64,000 nt of DNA from Pseudomonas sp. JM0905a (lineage in GTDB: Bacteria; Pseudomonadota; Gammaproteobacteria; Pseudomonadales; Pseudomonadaceae): contig NZ_JACXBU010000008.1 in NCBI RefSeq assembly GCF_014700075.1, positions 124,001-188,000 of the forward strand, read 5' to 3'. A program made the translations under genes and the position numbers. Positions 17,226-26,424 of this stretch are shown piece after piece. The stretch's first letter is position 1; each line of letters begins with the position of its first letter. The notes under the pieces are model-generated. The model was not told the DNA's origin. It was given only the letters and a program-made list of their open reading frames with translations, and made no database searches.

Positions 17226-17264
17226 AAAGCCCCCGACCTGGGTGCGCGCCGGGCCGGGGGCTTT
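17226..17264. terminator. Hairpin terminator downstream of cvfB
   Basis: AAAGCCCCCG and CGGGGGCTTT form a stem with one interior mismatch region and a GC-rich loop. It lies between the cvfB stop and the promoter of the small upstream gene; the U-run on the minus strand is short. Confidence 0.7.
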
Positions 17265-17301
17265 GTATGCAATGCCGCGCCAGGCGCGGCCTGCAGGGGG
17301 A

Positions 17302-18138
17302 TCAGAGCAGTTCGATGCGATCGTCTTCGATGCGGATCAGCCCCTGCTTGTAGAGACCGCCGATGGCCTTCTTGAAATTGCCCTTGCTGACGCCGAAACG
17401 CTGGCTGATCAGTTCAGGCGGGCTCTTGTCGGACAGTTTCAGCATCCCACCCTCGGCACGCAGCGCCTCGATGATTTGCTCGCCCAGGCCGCTGACCGCT
17501 TCCGCACCCACTGGCTGCAGGCTCAGGCTGATCTTGCCGTCGGTACGGATCTCCTTGATGTAGCCCTTCTCGCGCATGCCGCTGCGCACGAACTTGAACA
17601 TTTCGTTCTTGTGGATCAGGCCCCAGTGCTTGCCGTCGATGATCGCCTTGAAGCCGAGGTCGGTCTTGTCCACCACCAGCAGGTCGACTTCCTGACCCGG
17701 CTTGTAGCGCGGTGGGGTCTGGTCCAGGTAGCGGTCCAGTCGGGCGGTAGCGGTGATGCGGCGGGTACGCTTGTCGAGGTAGACGTGCACCACGCAATAG
17801 TCGCCGACCTGCAGCGGACGCTTCTCTTCCGAATGCGGCAGCAGCAGGTCCTTGGGCAGGCCCCAGTCAAGGAACAGGCCGATGCGGTTGATCTCCACGA
17901 CCTTGAGGCTGGCGAAGCCGCCGACCTGGACCTTGGGCTTGAGCGTGGTGGCCACCGGACGGTCTTCGCTGTCCAGATAAAGGAAGACGTTCAGCCAGTC
18001 ACCCACTTCGGTGGGCTGGTCCTTGGGTACGTAGCGCCTCGGCAGAAGGATTTCGCCATCCGGGCCGCCATCCAGGTACAAACCGAACTCGGTGTGCTTG
18101 GCCACCTGAAGTGAATTGAAACGCCCGAAAAGTGCCAT
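17302..18138 (-). CDS. cvfB: CvfB-like S1 RNA-binding protein
   Basis: A 278-residue protein made of serial S1-type beta barrels followed by a C-terminal winged helix (SPPELISQRFGVSKGNFKKAIGGLYKQGLIRIEDD). Diagnostic segments are GLYLDGGPDGEILLPRRYVP at the N-terminus, RIGLFLDWGLPKDLLLP and DLGFKAIIDGKHWGLIHKNEMF. This architecture is that of CvfB/YitL, which binds RNA and affects virulence gene expression in Gram-positives. I chose MALFGRF at 18138, preceded by AGAGGT, rather than an ATG 99 bases earlier. Confidence 0.9.
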   Translation of the reverse strand: MALFGRFNSLQVAKHTEFGLYLDGGPDGEILLPRRYVPKDQPTEVGDWLNVFLYLDSEDRPVATTLKPKVQVGGFASLKVVEINRIGLFLDWGLPKDLLLPHSEEKRPLQVGDYCVVHVYLDKRTRRITATARLDRYLDQTPPRYKPGQEVDLLVVDKTDLGFKAIIDGKHWGLIHKNEMFKFVRSGMREKGYIKEIRTDGKISLSLQPVGAEAVSGLGEQIIEALRAEGGMLKLSDKSPPELISQRFGVSKGNFKKAIGGLYKQGLIRIEDDRIELL

Positions 18139-18410
18139 CTTCGCTACCTCTGAAATTCGAAGCGGCATTCTACCTGTTGGCCGGCCGGCGAACCACGAGC
18201 GCCGGGCATCCGGCGCAGGTATCACGATCGTCGACAAACGCGCCTTTCATCGCCAGACAAGCCGCACAAGCCCGCGTGAATTTTCATTCTGCAAAACTGT
18301 CTACTGGTCGCTAGCACAACGATGTTTCAGAATCGTGTCGTCGCACGCGCGACCTACATGTATTCCGGCATCACCCGACGGATTCTCACTGTCCCATCTC
18401 AGGAGTTCCT

Positions 18411-20744
18411 GTGCGCTCATCCAGCCGCTGGCTGTCGCAAACCCTATCGCTGGCAACACTCGGCGTGCTGTTCCTGGTGATTCCCCTCGCCAGCCGCTAC
18501 TGGCTGGGCTGGTCCAACCCCTTCGGCTACCTCTCTGACCTCGCCTTTGGCAGCTTCCTGATCGTGCTGCTCTACGGCCGCTCGCTGTGGCTGGCGTTGC
18601 CGCTGATGCTGCTCTGGAGCGCGATGATCCTCGGCAACGCCGAACTGGTGGGCGCCGTCGGCCGCATGCCAGAACCGAGCGACCTCAAGTACCTGCTCGA
18701 CCCGCAATTCGTCAGCCATTCCACCCAGGGCGGCGGCATCACCCATCCGTACCTGGGTCTGGCGCTGGGTGCCAGCGTCCTGGCCTGCCTGCTGTGCTGG
18801 CGGCGCCGACACGATCCGCTGAACTGGAAATGGTTCGCCACGCCGGCCGCGCTGCTGACCGGGTACGTCACCCTGCAATCGGTACAGCCCAGCGATGCCG
18901 ACCAGTGGAAGCAGTTCAACCTGCCCCACAAGCTGATGGCCAGTGCCGCAAGCAGCGGCCAGTTGGCGATCGAAGACTGGCTCGACGGCGACCAGCCTGA
19001 GGTTCCGCCGGACATCGCCGGTCTGGCGCAACTGGACCTCAGCGGCACGCCCCTGCTCGCCGGCCCCGGCCGTGCGCGCAACGTCCTGGTGATTACCCTG
19101 GAAGGCATCCCCGGCGCCTACATCGCCGCCAACCGCGCCGCGATCAACAGCAGTTACCAGGATTCGCTGATGCCCAAGCTCAGCGCCTGGGCCGAGCGCG
19201 CCATGACCACGCCGGACTACGTGCTGCACAGCCACCAGACAATCCGCGGCCTGTACGCCATGCTCTGCGGCGACTACAGCAAGCTGGACTCCGGCACGCC
19301 CAAGGGACTGGAACTGCTGAACAACCCGGCGCGCGCCAAGGCCTGTCTGCCTTCGCAGATGCACCAGCACGGCTTCAGCACTCACTTCCTCCAGGGTGCC
19401 GGGCTGCGCTTCATGGCCAAGGACAAGATCATGCCGCAGATGGGCTTCGACAAGACCCATGGGCGCAACTGGTTCCGCAACAAGGCCTACCTGGAATTCC
19501 CCTGGGGCATGGACGACAAGGCCTTCTTCGAAGGTGCACAGACCTACGTGAAACAACTGCGCCGCCAGAAGAAGCCGTGGATGCTCACCCTGCTCACCGT
19601 CGGTACCCACCAGCCCTACTCGGCCCCGGCCGATTACCTGATGCGTTACCCGGACTCGAAGAAAGCCGCCATCGCCTACCTGGATGACGCCGTGGACGCC
19701 TTCCTCGCCGGCCTGGAAAAACAGGGCGTGCTGAAGGACACCCTGGTGATCGTCACCTCGGACGAATCCCACGGCATCGAGAACGTCCGCCTCGCCTCCG
19801 CCTGGGGCTTCAACCTGGTGCTGGCGCCCGAGCAGGCCGCGCTGCCGCCGATCAAGAGTGGTGTGTACGGCCATGTCGACCTGACAGCCTCCGTCCTCGA
19901 CTACTTCGGCTACCGCGTGCCGCAGAACCTGTCCGGCCGTTCGCTGTTCCGCGACTACGAAACCGGCCGCGAAATCATGTCCTACACCAACGGCAAGCTG
20001 CGCTACCACGATGGCAAGGACACCTTCACCGAATGCGATTTCCGCCAGGTCTGCCGGCGTTACCAGAGCGAGGGATTCATTGCCGACGAAGCCCGTTACC
20101 TGGGCAGTTACAGCGGCAAGAAGGCGCGCATGATCGCCCAGCGCGCATCGCTGCTGGACCAGTCCCTGCAGGGCGGCAGCCTCGGCCAGGAATACCAGTT
20201 CGCCACCCGCGATCGCATTCGTCTCAAGGAGAAGGCGCGGGATGACTGGGCCGACAACCTGATCGGTGCCCAGTACATGGAACTGCCGAAGAACAGCCGC
20301 ACCAGCGTGCAGATGACCATCAAGGTCCTGCGCATGGACAAGAAGGGTGCCCAATTGCGGCTCAAAGCCAAGGAATTCGAGCGTGACGTGGCGCTGCCGA
20401 TTCCCGAAATGCCGCTGCTCAAGCAGGGCAAGCCGCTGAAGGTCAACTTCGCTTTCGACAACCCCGAAGCGCGCAAGGCGTTCTCTTTCCACCTGCTGGC
20501 CGAGGGCCGTGGGGTGATCGAGATCAGCGACTTCCGCGTCACCACCGAACAGCTGCCGCAATCCGCCGTGGCAGCCGAGGCCAATACCCAGTTGGCGCAG
20601 AAGCGCCCGCTGCACCCCATCACCACGCTCTTCGGCCTGTTGGGCCGGCAGCAGGACGCCCTGGAGAACGAGCTGGAAACTCCTGGCAACGACCGCGCCG
20701 TACTGCCCGAAAGCACCGAGTTGAGGTTGCAGCAGTATCACTAA
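18411..20744 (+). CDS. LtaS-like inner-membrane sulfatase-family phosphoglycerol transferase
   Basis: A 777-residue protein starting with GTG behind AGGAG. The N-terminal part has about five transmembrane helices (residues 10-160), then an alkaline-phosphatase-superfamily domain from about residue 220 to 560: NVLVITLEGIPGAYI (first metal site), the likely nucleophile Thr near residue 277 in HSHQTIRGLYA, LTVGTHQPY and VIVTSDESHGIE (metal site), then PQNLSGRSLF. A C-terminal part of about 200 residues is unique. Gram-negative relatives transfer phosphoglycerol or phosphoethanolamine groups to periplasmic glucans or lipids; the acceptor here is not known. Confidence 0.85.
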   Translation: MRSSSRWLSQTLSLATLGVLFLVIPLASRYWLGWSNPFGYLSDLAFGSFLIVLLYGRSLWLALPLMLLWSAMILGNAELVGAVGRMPEPSDLKYLLDPQFVSHSTQGGGITHPYLGLALGASVLACLLCWRRRHDPLNWKWFATPAALLTGYVTLQSVQPSDADQWKQFNLPHKLMASAASSGQLAIEDWLDGDQPEVPPDIAGLAQLDLSGTPLLAGPGRARNVLVITLEGIPGAYIAANRAAINSSYQDSLMPKLSAWAERAMTTPDYVLHSHQTIRGLYAMLCGDYSKLDSGTPKGLELLNNPARAKACLPSQMHQHGFSTHFLQGAGLRFMAKDKIMPQMGFDKTHGRNWFRNKAYLEFPWGMDDKAFFEGAQTYVKQLRRQKKPWMLTLLTVGTHQPYSAPADYLMRYPDSKKAAIAYLDDAVDAFLAGLEKQGVLKDTLVIVTSDESHGIENVRLASAWGFNLVLAPEQAALPPIKSGVYGHVDLTASVLDYFGYRVPQNLSGRSLFRDYETGREIMSYTNGKLRYHDGKDTFTECDFRQVCRRYQSEGFIADEARYLGSYSGKKARMIAQRASLLDQSLQGGSLGQEYQFATRDRIRLKEKARDDWADNLIGAQYMELPKNSRTSVQMTIKVLRMDKKGAQLRLKAKEFERDVALPIPEMPLLKQGKPLKVNFAFDNPEARKAFSFHLLAEGRGVIEISDFRVTTEQLPQSAVAAEANTQLAQKRPLHPITTLFGLLGRQQDALENELETPGNDRAVLPESTELRLQQYH

Positions 20745-20748
20745 AAGC

Positions 20749-20777
20749 AAAAGGGGCGCCGAAATGGCGCCCCTTTT
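20749..20777. terminator. Bidirectional rho-independent terminator
   Basis: AAAAGGGGCGCC-GAAAT-GGCGCCCCTTTT is a perfect 12-base-pair stem between the convergent sulfatase and phospholipase-like genes. Confidence 0.95.
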
Positions 20778-20812
20778 CTATCCACGCTTCTCCGCACGAT
20801 GAGCAGCGTCCC

Positions 20813-22105
20813 TCAGGGGAGCGTCGCCCGGGTGGCGTTGCGGCTGTGGGCGCCGAAGTGGCGGATCAGCCGCACCAGCGCCTGGTCCAGCTGAACATCG
20901 TCGGGCAATGGCGCGAGCTGGTTGCCCTGGCTGAACCCCATCTGCGCCTTCCCTCCCGCCAGCCAATGGCCGATGCGTGCGTCGAATTCGTCGGCGGCGT
21001 CATAGGACTCCTGGGACACCACGAGGCGCAGCGCGTCGCCATCGAAAGCCGGATAGTCAGCGTCCGTGCGGTTGTCGGCGTAGGCCTGCAGGAGCGGACT
21101 GTCGTTGCGCCCCTCGCGCAGCAGTTTGCGCAACCAGTCGGCCTGGTACTTCTCCACCTCGGTGTGCCGGTTGGCCACCTGCTCGATGGCCGCCAATTTG
21201 TCGTTATCCAGGCCGACAGCGGCCTTCAGGGCGATCCAGATCAGCGCGGGTGTGCCATGTCCCGGCAGGGCCTTGGCGTGGTAGGGCTGGGTCAGGTCCT
21301 GGATGTAATGCAGGCCCCAGCCGAGGAAGCGATAGCCCCAGTACGGGTGGCCGCTCTCGAAGGCGAAGCGCGCGAGGCCCAGGTACTGGTGCACCCGAAC
21401 TTCGGGATAGGTTCGTGCCAGGTAGGGCGCGGAGCGGTAGATGAGTTCGTCCTCGTGGTAGTAGCCGATATGGAACGGCGCCTGGGAGGAGTACTCGAAA
21501 CGCGCGTCGCCGAAGGGCTGCTTGCCGAAGTTGTAGCGGGCACCGGCGTCGCCCGGATTGTCGCTGAACAGGTTGATGTCGTGGCCGTAATCCGGCTCAT
21601 CGGCGGCGCTGGCCACGACTGCCAGGGCGGGCAGCGTCTCGCCGGGCTGCACCTGATAGAAGCGCCATTCACGCCACAGGCTGAGCTTGTGGAACACCAG
21701 CACGTCGGAGGCATCGAGGGCCGTGCGACCGCTCCAGTCCATTCCCGGCAGGGCCTGGACGAAGTAGGCCAGCTTTATCTCGGGGTTCACCCGCAGCGCC
21801 GTCAGGAAGGCCCTGCGGTGATCACCGCCATGGGTGGGCACCCAGCGCAGCTCATCGGGTCGTTCCGGGTAACCTGGAAGGTTTTCGCGGAAGAATTCCT
21901 CCTGCTCGTCCAGCAACTGCTCCAGGGCCACGCCCTCCTCGTCCAGGAAGGACTCCAGGCTTTCCACCTGCACCGGCTGCGCGTCCCTGATCTGCGGCAG
22001 GTCCGCCAGCGCCAGGGCGGTTCCCAGGGCGTGGTTGGACCAGGCCAGGGCCGCGGAAGGCAGGCCGGCAAGGCTCAGGCTGAGGGCGAGTGCCAGGTAC
22101 TTCAT
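20813..22105 (-). CDS. Putative secreted zinc-dependent phospholipase C / S1-P1 nuclease-fold protein
   Basis: A 430-residue protein with a signal peptide (ALALSLSLAGLPSAALA) whose predicted mature N-terminus is AWSNHALG, as in zinc phospholipases and P1 nucleases where the N-terminal Trp binds zinc. Further probable ligands are GGDHRRAF, YGHDINLF and the HYIQDLTQPYHA motif near residue 275. The fold is mostly helical. The substrate (phospholipid or nucleic acid) cannot be decided. Its neighbour pchP degrades phosphorylcholine, the product of a phospholipase C acting on phosphatidylcholine, which makes the lipid option attractive. Confidence 0.6.
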   Translation of the reverse strand: MKYLALALSLSLAGLPSAALAWSNHALGTALALADLPQIRDAQPVQVESLESFLDEEGVALEQLLDEQEEFFRENLPGYPERPDELRWVPTHGGDHRRAFLTALRVNPEIKLAYFVQALPGMDWSGRTALDASDVLVFHKLSLWREWRFYQVQPGETLPALAVVASAADEPDYGHDINLFSDNPGDAGARYNFGKQPFGDARFEYSSQAPFHIGYYHEDELIYRSAPYLARTYPEVRVHQYLGLARFAFESGHPYWGYRFLGWGLHYIQDLTQPYHAKALPGHGTPALIWIALKAAVGLDNDKLAAIEQVANRHTEVEKYQADWLRKLLREGRNDSPLLQAYADNRTDADYPAFDGDALRLVVSQESYDAADEFDARIGHWLAGGKAQMGFSQGNQLAPLPDDVQLDQALVRLIRHFGAHSRNATRATLP

Positions 22106-22235
22106 CGATCACTCCATGACGGGGGTTCAGGCAAGGCCCGGCAGGGTAACAGCCACCGCGTGAAGCATCACTGTCCAGCCAGGACAGCCCGACTCACCGA
22201 TCAAGCCGACAGGAATGACTCTAGCGCATGAAAAG

Positions 22236-22261
22236 AAACGACCGCCCGAAGGCGGTCGTTT
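22236..22261. terminator. Rho-independent terminator downstream of pchP
   Basis: AAACGACCGCC-CGAA-GGCGGTCGTTT is an 11-base-pair stem. On the minus strand it is followed by CTTTTC-type sequence; it separates pchP from the phospholipase-like gene's upstream region. Confidence 0.9.
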
Positions 22262-22276
22262 TGCGAGGACACGCGG

Positions 22277-23335
22277 TCACTGGATGTCTTCGGGCACCAC
22301 CACGATCCAGTTCTTGTCCGCCGTCACCGGCACGCCCTGCTTGGCCTGAGCCTCGGCATTGCGCTTCTGCATCGCGCTGATCTGATCCATGTACTTGGCC
22401 TTGCGGTTGATCCACAGATTGATGCCGCCGTTGGCCACATCGGTGCCATGGAACATCATGTAGCCGTCGCTGATGGGGGTGTCGCCAGCGGCGAGGATCG
22501 GCTTCTTCCACTCGTCGATGTAGGTGAGGATCGCCGCGTACTTGCCCGACATCCAGGTGGCCGGGGTCCACAGGTAAGGGGTCAGTTCCAGGTCGAGGTT
22601 GGCCTTCGGGTCATACTTGCCATCGGTGATCTGCTTGCGGCTGGTGGTCACGGCGCCGGACTTGCGATCCTTCAGCAGCGTGGTGACGCCAATGACATTC
22701 TCCGGCTTCACGTTGTAGCCGTACTTCGGGTCCGAGGCGACCATCCGCACCAGTTCTTCAAGCGCGGCGGTGATGATGTAGACCTCGATGCCATTCTCGT
22801 TGAGCTTGTTCATCAGCTCCTTCTGGCCGGTGAAGATCTTCGGCGGGTTGATCTCGATGGTCTTCACTTCGTCCCCTTCGTAATAGGTGGCGGGGACCGG
22901 CTTGCCATAAGCCATCAGCTCGTCGACATAGCCCTTCAGCTCACGCAGGGTGAAGCCGGAAAACACCTGGGCAACCCAGGGATAGCAGACCAGGTCGTCC
23001 ACTTCGCAGAGGCGGTAGTAGTAGCTGTTTAGGCTTTCCTTGTGCCCGTTCACATCCTTGAAGGGAATCAGCTTGAGCGAAGGGTCGAGCTTCTCGCGGG
23101 TGAGGACGCCCTTCATTTCCAGGAACGGCAGCAGGGACTCCTCCAGGTCGTAGCGATAGCTGGTGTTGTCCATGTCGAATACGGCGAAATTGCCCTGGTT
23201 GGCGTGCTTGGCGATCAGCGCATCCAGTTGCTTCGCGGCCGGCTCCGGCCAGTGCTTGAGTTCGGTCGCGGCCTGGGCGCCACCGGCCAACCCCAGGCAC
23301 AGTGCAGCGGACATCAACGTCTTGGCGATCTTCAT
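22277..23335 (-). CDS. pchP: Phosphorylcholine phosphatase (HAD superfamily)
   Basis: A 352-residue periplasmic phosphatase. A signal peptide ([20 protein letters not shown]) is followed by the HAD motif [11 protein letters not shown] (nucleophile first Asp near residue 53), motif [12 protein letters not shown] and motif [14 protein letters not shown]. The sequence and length agree with PchP of P. aeruginosa, which cleaves phosphorylcholine to choline and phosphate as part of choline use. The ATG at 23335 (AAGGA 12 bases upstream) fits the signal peptide better than the upstream ATG at 23371. In other pseudomonads its expression depends on GbdR; I see no clear operator. Confidence 0.9.
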   Translation of the reverse strand: MKIAKTLMSAALCLGLAGGAQAATELKHWPEPAAKQLDALIAKHANQGNFAVFDMDNTSYRYDLEESLLPFLEMKGVLTREKLDPSLKLIPFKDVNGHKESLNSYYYRLCEVDDLVCYPWVAQVFSGFTLRELKGYVDELMAYGKPVPATYYEGDEVKTIEINPPKIFTGQKELMNKLNENGIEVYIITAALEELVRMVASDPKYGYNVKPENVIGVTTLLKDRKSGAVTTSRKQITDGKYDPKANLDLELTPYLWTPATWMSGKYAAILTYIDEWKKPILAAGDTPISDGYMMFHGTDVANGGINLWINRKAKYMDQISAMQKRNAEAQAKQGVPVTADKNWIVVVPEDIQ

Positions 23336-23556
23336 CTTCTTTTTATTCCTTTTGATGACTTGCGTGAGCATGGCGAAGCCCCGACTCCAGCTTCGCCGCC
23401 GAACCTAGCAAAGGCTCTGCTCGGGGCCGGCACCAGAACGACCTCCAGCGTTCTCTTCGCGCCAGCCGATCAGCCACGGGAATGGCGGAGGATTCAGTCC
23501 CCCGCGGCCGCCTGCGGCTAGACTCAACCTCCCCTCAAGCCGCCAGGAGAAGCGTC

Positions 23557-24534
23557 ATGCTCAAAGCCGAATACAAGACCCGTGGCCCGGTGCCCCGGGA
23601 CGTGATCGAAGCCGTGGAGTTCGAACTGCCAGCCGTGGCCGCCGGCCAGGCGCTGGTGAAAGTGCTGGCGGCGCCAATCAACCCGTCCGATGTGCTCACC
23701 CTGACTGGCGAATACGGCATGCTGCCGCCGCTGCCCGCCATCGGCGGCAATGAGGGCGTGGGCGAAGTGCTGGAAGTGGCCGCCGACGTAACCGGCCTGA
23801 AGCCCGGCCAGACAGTGCTGCTGCCGGTGGGTTGCGGCACCTGGCGCACCCACCTGATTGCCGAAGCCAAGCAACTCATCCCCCTGCCCAGCGCCGATCC
23901 GCAGCAACTGGCGATGCTCACCGTCAACCCGCCCACCGCCTACCTGATGCTGCGTGATTTCGTCGACCTGCAGCCGGGCGACTGGGTGATCCAGAACGCC
24001 GCCAACTCGGGCGTGGGCAGCTACCTGATCCAGCTGGCGAAGATTCGTGGCCTGAAGACCATCAACGTGGTGCGCCGCGATTCGGCGATGGCGGCCGTGC
24101 AGGCCGAAGGCGGCGACGTCGTGCTGGTGGACGGCCCCGACCTGGCCAAGCGCGTGCGCGAAGCCACCGGCGGCGCGCCGGTGAAGCTGGGCATCGACGC
24201 TGTGGGTGGTGCCTCCACCGACCATCTCGCGGCCAGCCTGGCCGAAGGTGGTGTGCTGGTGAACTACGGCCGCATGAGCGGCGAGCCCTGCCAGGTCAAT
24301 CCGGGTTCCTTCGTGTTCCGCGATGTGACCCTGAAGGGCTTCTGGCTGGCGCGCTGGTTCCGCCAGGCCACGCCGCAACAACAGATGCAATTGTTCGGCG
24401 AACTGATCCAGCTGATCGCCAGCGGCAAGCTCAAGGCACGCATCGCCGCCACCTATGACATCAGCCAGATCAAGGAAGCCGTCGCCGCAGCAGCGGGTGG
24501 CGAGCGGGATGGAAAGATTGTGCTGGTGCCCTGA
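23557..24534 (+). CDS. Zinc-free MDR oxidoreductase, enoyl-thioester reductase (MECR/Etr1)-like
   Basis: A 325-residue medium-chain reductase. INPSDVLTLTGEYGMLPPLPAIGGNEGVGEVLEV near the N-terminus is the signature of the 2-enoyl thioester reductase subfamily (MECR/Etr1); the nucleotide-binding motif is NAANSGVGSYLIQLAK and the later part has GIDAVGG and VFRDVTLKGFWLARW. There are no catalytic zinc cysteines. It should use NADPH to reduce an enoyl-thioester or quinone-like substrate. AGGAG precedes the ATG at 23557. It is monocistronic. Confidence 0.8.
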   Translation: MLKAEYKTRGPVPRDVIEAVEFELPAVAAGQALVKVLAAPINPSDVLTLTGEYGMLPPLPAIGGNEGVGEVLEVAADVTGLKPGQTVLLPVGCGTWRTHLIAEAKQLIPLPSADPQQLAMLTVNPPTAYLMLRDFVDLQPGDWVIQNAANSGVGSYLIQLAKIRGLKTINVVRRDSAMAAVQAEGGDVVLVDGPDLAKRVREATGGAPVKLGIDAVGGASTDHLAASLAEGGVLVNYGRMSGEPCQVNPGSFVFRDVTLKGFWLARWFRQATPQQQMQLFGELIQLIASGKLKARIAATYDISQIKEAVAAAAGGERDGKIVLVP

Positions 24535-24539
24535 GAAGC

Positions 24540-24655
24540 ACCCTCACCCCAGCCCTCTCCCGCAAGCGGGAGAGGGAGCAGTACGTGCCTTACCTGGGCC
24601 TCGACGCTTTTCCTGTAGGGGCGGATTCATTCGCCAAGCGGACCGCAGGTCCGCC
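24540..24655. repeat. Composite repeat: CTCTCCC hairpin module plus dispersed palindromic repeat copy 3
   Basis: Module one is CCCTCTCCCGC-AA-GCGGGAGAGGG (24552-24575). About 40 bases later comes TGTAGGGGCGGATTCATTCG with an inner hairpin GCGGACC-GCA-GGTCCGC (24614-24655). The same order of modules occurs at 28457-28543. Confidence 0.65.
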
Positions 24656-24664
24656 GTGCTCGCC

Positions 24665-24952
24665 TCAATGCAACACCCAGTACCCCAGCAAGCCCAGATG
24701 CAGGGCCACGATCAGCCAGAACTTCACCTGGTAGGCGACCTTGCGGTTCTTGTGGCGGATGAGTCTCTGGGCCAGCAGGCCACCGGGCCAGCCGCCCAGC
24801 AGTTCGTATAAGTGGAGGCGGGACTCAGGAGTGCGTTGCGCCCCGGCCACGGCGAAACGCTTGTCACGCCAATAGGCAACGAAGCAGACCAGGCTCATCA
24901 CCAGGTAAATGACGAGCAATGCCTGGACTGGCCAGGCAAGGTCGAATGACAA
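24665..24952 (-). CDS. DUF1294 membrane protein
   Basis: A 95-residue protein with two hydrophobic helices (about 12-30 and 78-93) around a central RLHLYELLGGWPGGLLAQRLIRHKNRKVAYQVKF motif, which is the DUF1294 signature. Larger relatives fuse this to a cold-shock domain; here it stands alone. It ends 3 bases after the helicase gene's stop-proximal side on the same strand, so it may be cotranscribed after the promoter of its own. The function is unknown. Confidence 0.85.
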   Translation of the reverse strand: MSFDLAWPVQALLVIYLVMSLVCFVAYWRDKRFAVAGAQRTPESRLHLYELLGGWPGGLLAQRLIRHKNRKVAYQVKFWLIVALHLGLLGYWVLH

Positions 24953-24955
24953 GAC

Positions 24956-26287
24956 TTACTCCGCCGTCGGCTTCTTGCGCTTGAGCGGCGCCAGGCCGTC
25001 GGTGCTCACCACGCGGGACTCTTCACGCGGCTTGCTCGGCTTGCGCTTGGGCGCAGCGGCCTTGGCCGGGGCCTTCTTGTCGCCCTTCTTGTCAGCCTTT
25101 TTCTTCTTGGCGCCAGCGGCCTTGCCGGAAGCCTTGACCTTCTTCGGGCCGGTGTAGGTGCCTTTGAGCTCCTTGATGGTCCGGCGCTCGAAGCTCTGCT
25201 TCAGGTAGCGCTCGATGCTGGACATCAGGTTCCAGTCGTTATGGCAGATCAGCGAGATCGCCAGACCGTCGCCACCGGCACGGCCGGTGCGGCCGACACG
25301 GTGCACGTACTCGTCGCCGGAGCGCGGCATGTCGAAGTTGATCACCAGGTCCAGGCCTTCGATGTCCAGGCCACGGGCGGCGACATCGGTGGCCACCAGC
25401 ACCTTGGTGCCGCCCTGCTTCACGCGCTCGATGGCCAGCTTGCGGTCCTTCTGGTCCTTGTCGCCGTGGAGCACGAACGCCTTGTAGCCGCCCGCCACCA
25501 AGTGCCCGTACAGGCGATCGGCCTGGGCGCGGGTGTTGGTGAAGATGATCGCCTTCTGGTAGGTCTCGTTGGCCAGCAGCCAGCGCGCCAGCTCTTCCTT
25601 GTGCTCTGGATGGTCGGCCGTGATGATCTGCTGGCGGGTGCTCTCGTTGAGCTGATCGACGCTGTTCAGGCGCAGGTGCAGCGGGTCACGCAGCACATTG
25701 GCGGAAACCTCGCGCAGCGCGGCGCCGCCGGTGGTGGCGGAGAACAGCAGGGTCTGCTGGCGGCTGGCGCAGAGTTCGGTGATGCGTTGCATGTCCTCGG
25801 CGAAACCCATGTCGAGCATGCGGTCGGCCTCGTCCAGCACCAGCACTTCCACCTCGCGCAGGTCCACGGTGCCGGAGTTCAGGTGCTCGATCAGTCGACC
25901 GGGCGTGGCGATCAGCACGTCAGGCAGCTTGCGCAGCATCGCTGCCTGCACCTTGAAGTCTTCCCCGCCGGTGACGATGCCGGACTTGATGAAGGTGAAC
26001 TGGGAGAAACGCTCCACCTCTTTCAGGGTCTGCTGCGCCAGCTCGCGGGTCGGCAGCAGGATCAGCGAGCGGATGCGCTCGCGGGGCTTGGCCTCGCCAA
26101 TCAGGCGGTTCAGCAGCGGCAGGACGAAGGCGGCGGTCTTGCCGCTGCCGGTCTGGGCGGTCACCCGCAGGTCGCGCCCCTCCAGGGCCGGCGGGATGGC
26201 CGCCACCTGCACCGGGGTCGGCTCGACGAATTTGAGTTCGGCAACAGCCTTGAGCAGACGTTCGTGCAGGGCGAATTGGGAAAACAC
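24956..26287 (-). CDS. DEAD-box RNA helicase with Lys/Ala-rich tail
   Basis: A 443-residue helicase with Q motif (FVEPTPVQVAAIP), motif I AQTGSGKTAA, PTRELA, ATPGR, motif II DEAD, motif III SAT, and C-terminal motifs IIFTNT, VATDVAARGLD and HRVGRTGR. After the core (about residue 360) comes a basic tail rich in Lys, Ala and Pro that should aid RNA binding. It unwinds structured RNA in ribosome assembly or mRNA decay. I cannot tell which of the Pseudomonas DEAD-box paralogues it corresponds to. Confidence 0.95.
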   Translation of the reverse strand: MFSQFALHERLLKAVAELKFVEPTPVQVAAIPPALEGRDLRVTAQTGSGKTAAFVLPLLNRLIGEAKPRERIRSLILLPTRELAQQTLKEVERFSQFTFIKSGIVTGGEDFKVQAAMLRKLPDVLIATPGRLIEHLNSGTVDLREVEVLVLDEADRMLDMGFAEDMQRITELCASRQQTLLFSATTGGAALREVSANVLRDPLHLRLNSVDQLNESTRQQIITADHPEHKEELARWLLANETYQKAIIFTNTRAQADRLYGHLVAGGYKAFVLHGDKDQKDRKLAIERVKQGGTKVLVATDVAARGLDIEGLDLVINFDMPRSGDEYVHRVGRTGRAGGDGLAISLICHNDWNLMSSIERYLKQSFERRTIKELKGTYTGPKKVKASGKAAGAKKKKADKKGDKKAPAKAAAPKRKPSKPREESRVVSTDGLAPLKRKKPTAE

Positions 26288-26424
26288 GGGGCTACCTCGA
26301 TCAAAAGCGTAAATAGCTGCATAGGTTACCCGGAGTCGGGAGCAAACGCCCGATTTCCGAATGAGCCAGCGACGGAAAACCCGAGCCGGTATACCCTCTG
26401 TGTACCCTTTCCAGGAGCCCCGCC

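Noticed and set aside
18444-20750. A 768-codon open frame on the minus strand opposite the LtaS-like gene
   Set aside because: It is a shadow caused by GC-rich third positions; the composition is His/Gln/Val/Gly-biased, no domain is recognisable, and the plus-strand frame has full sulfatase motifs.
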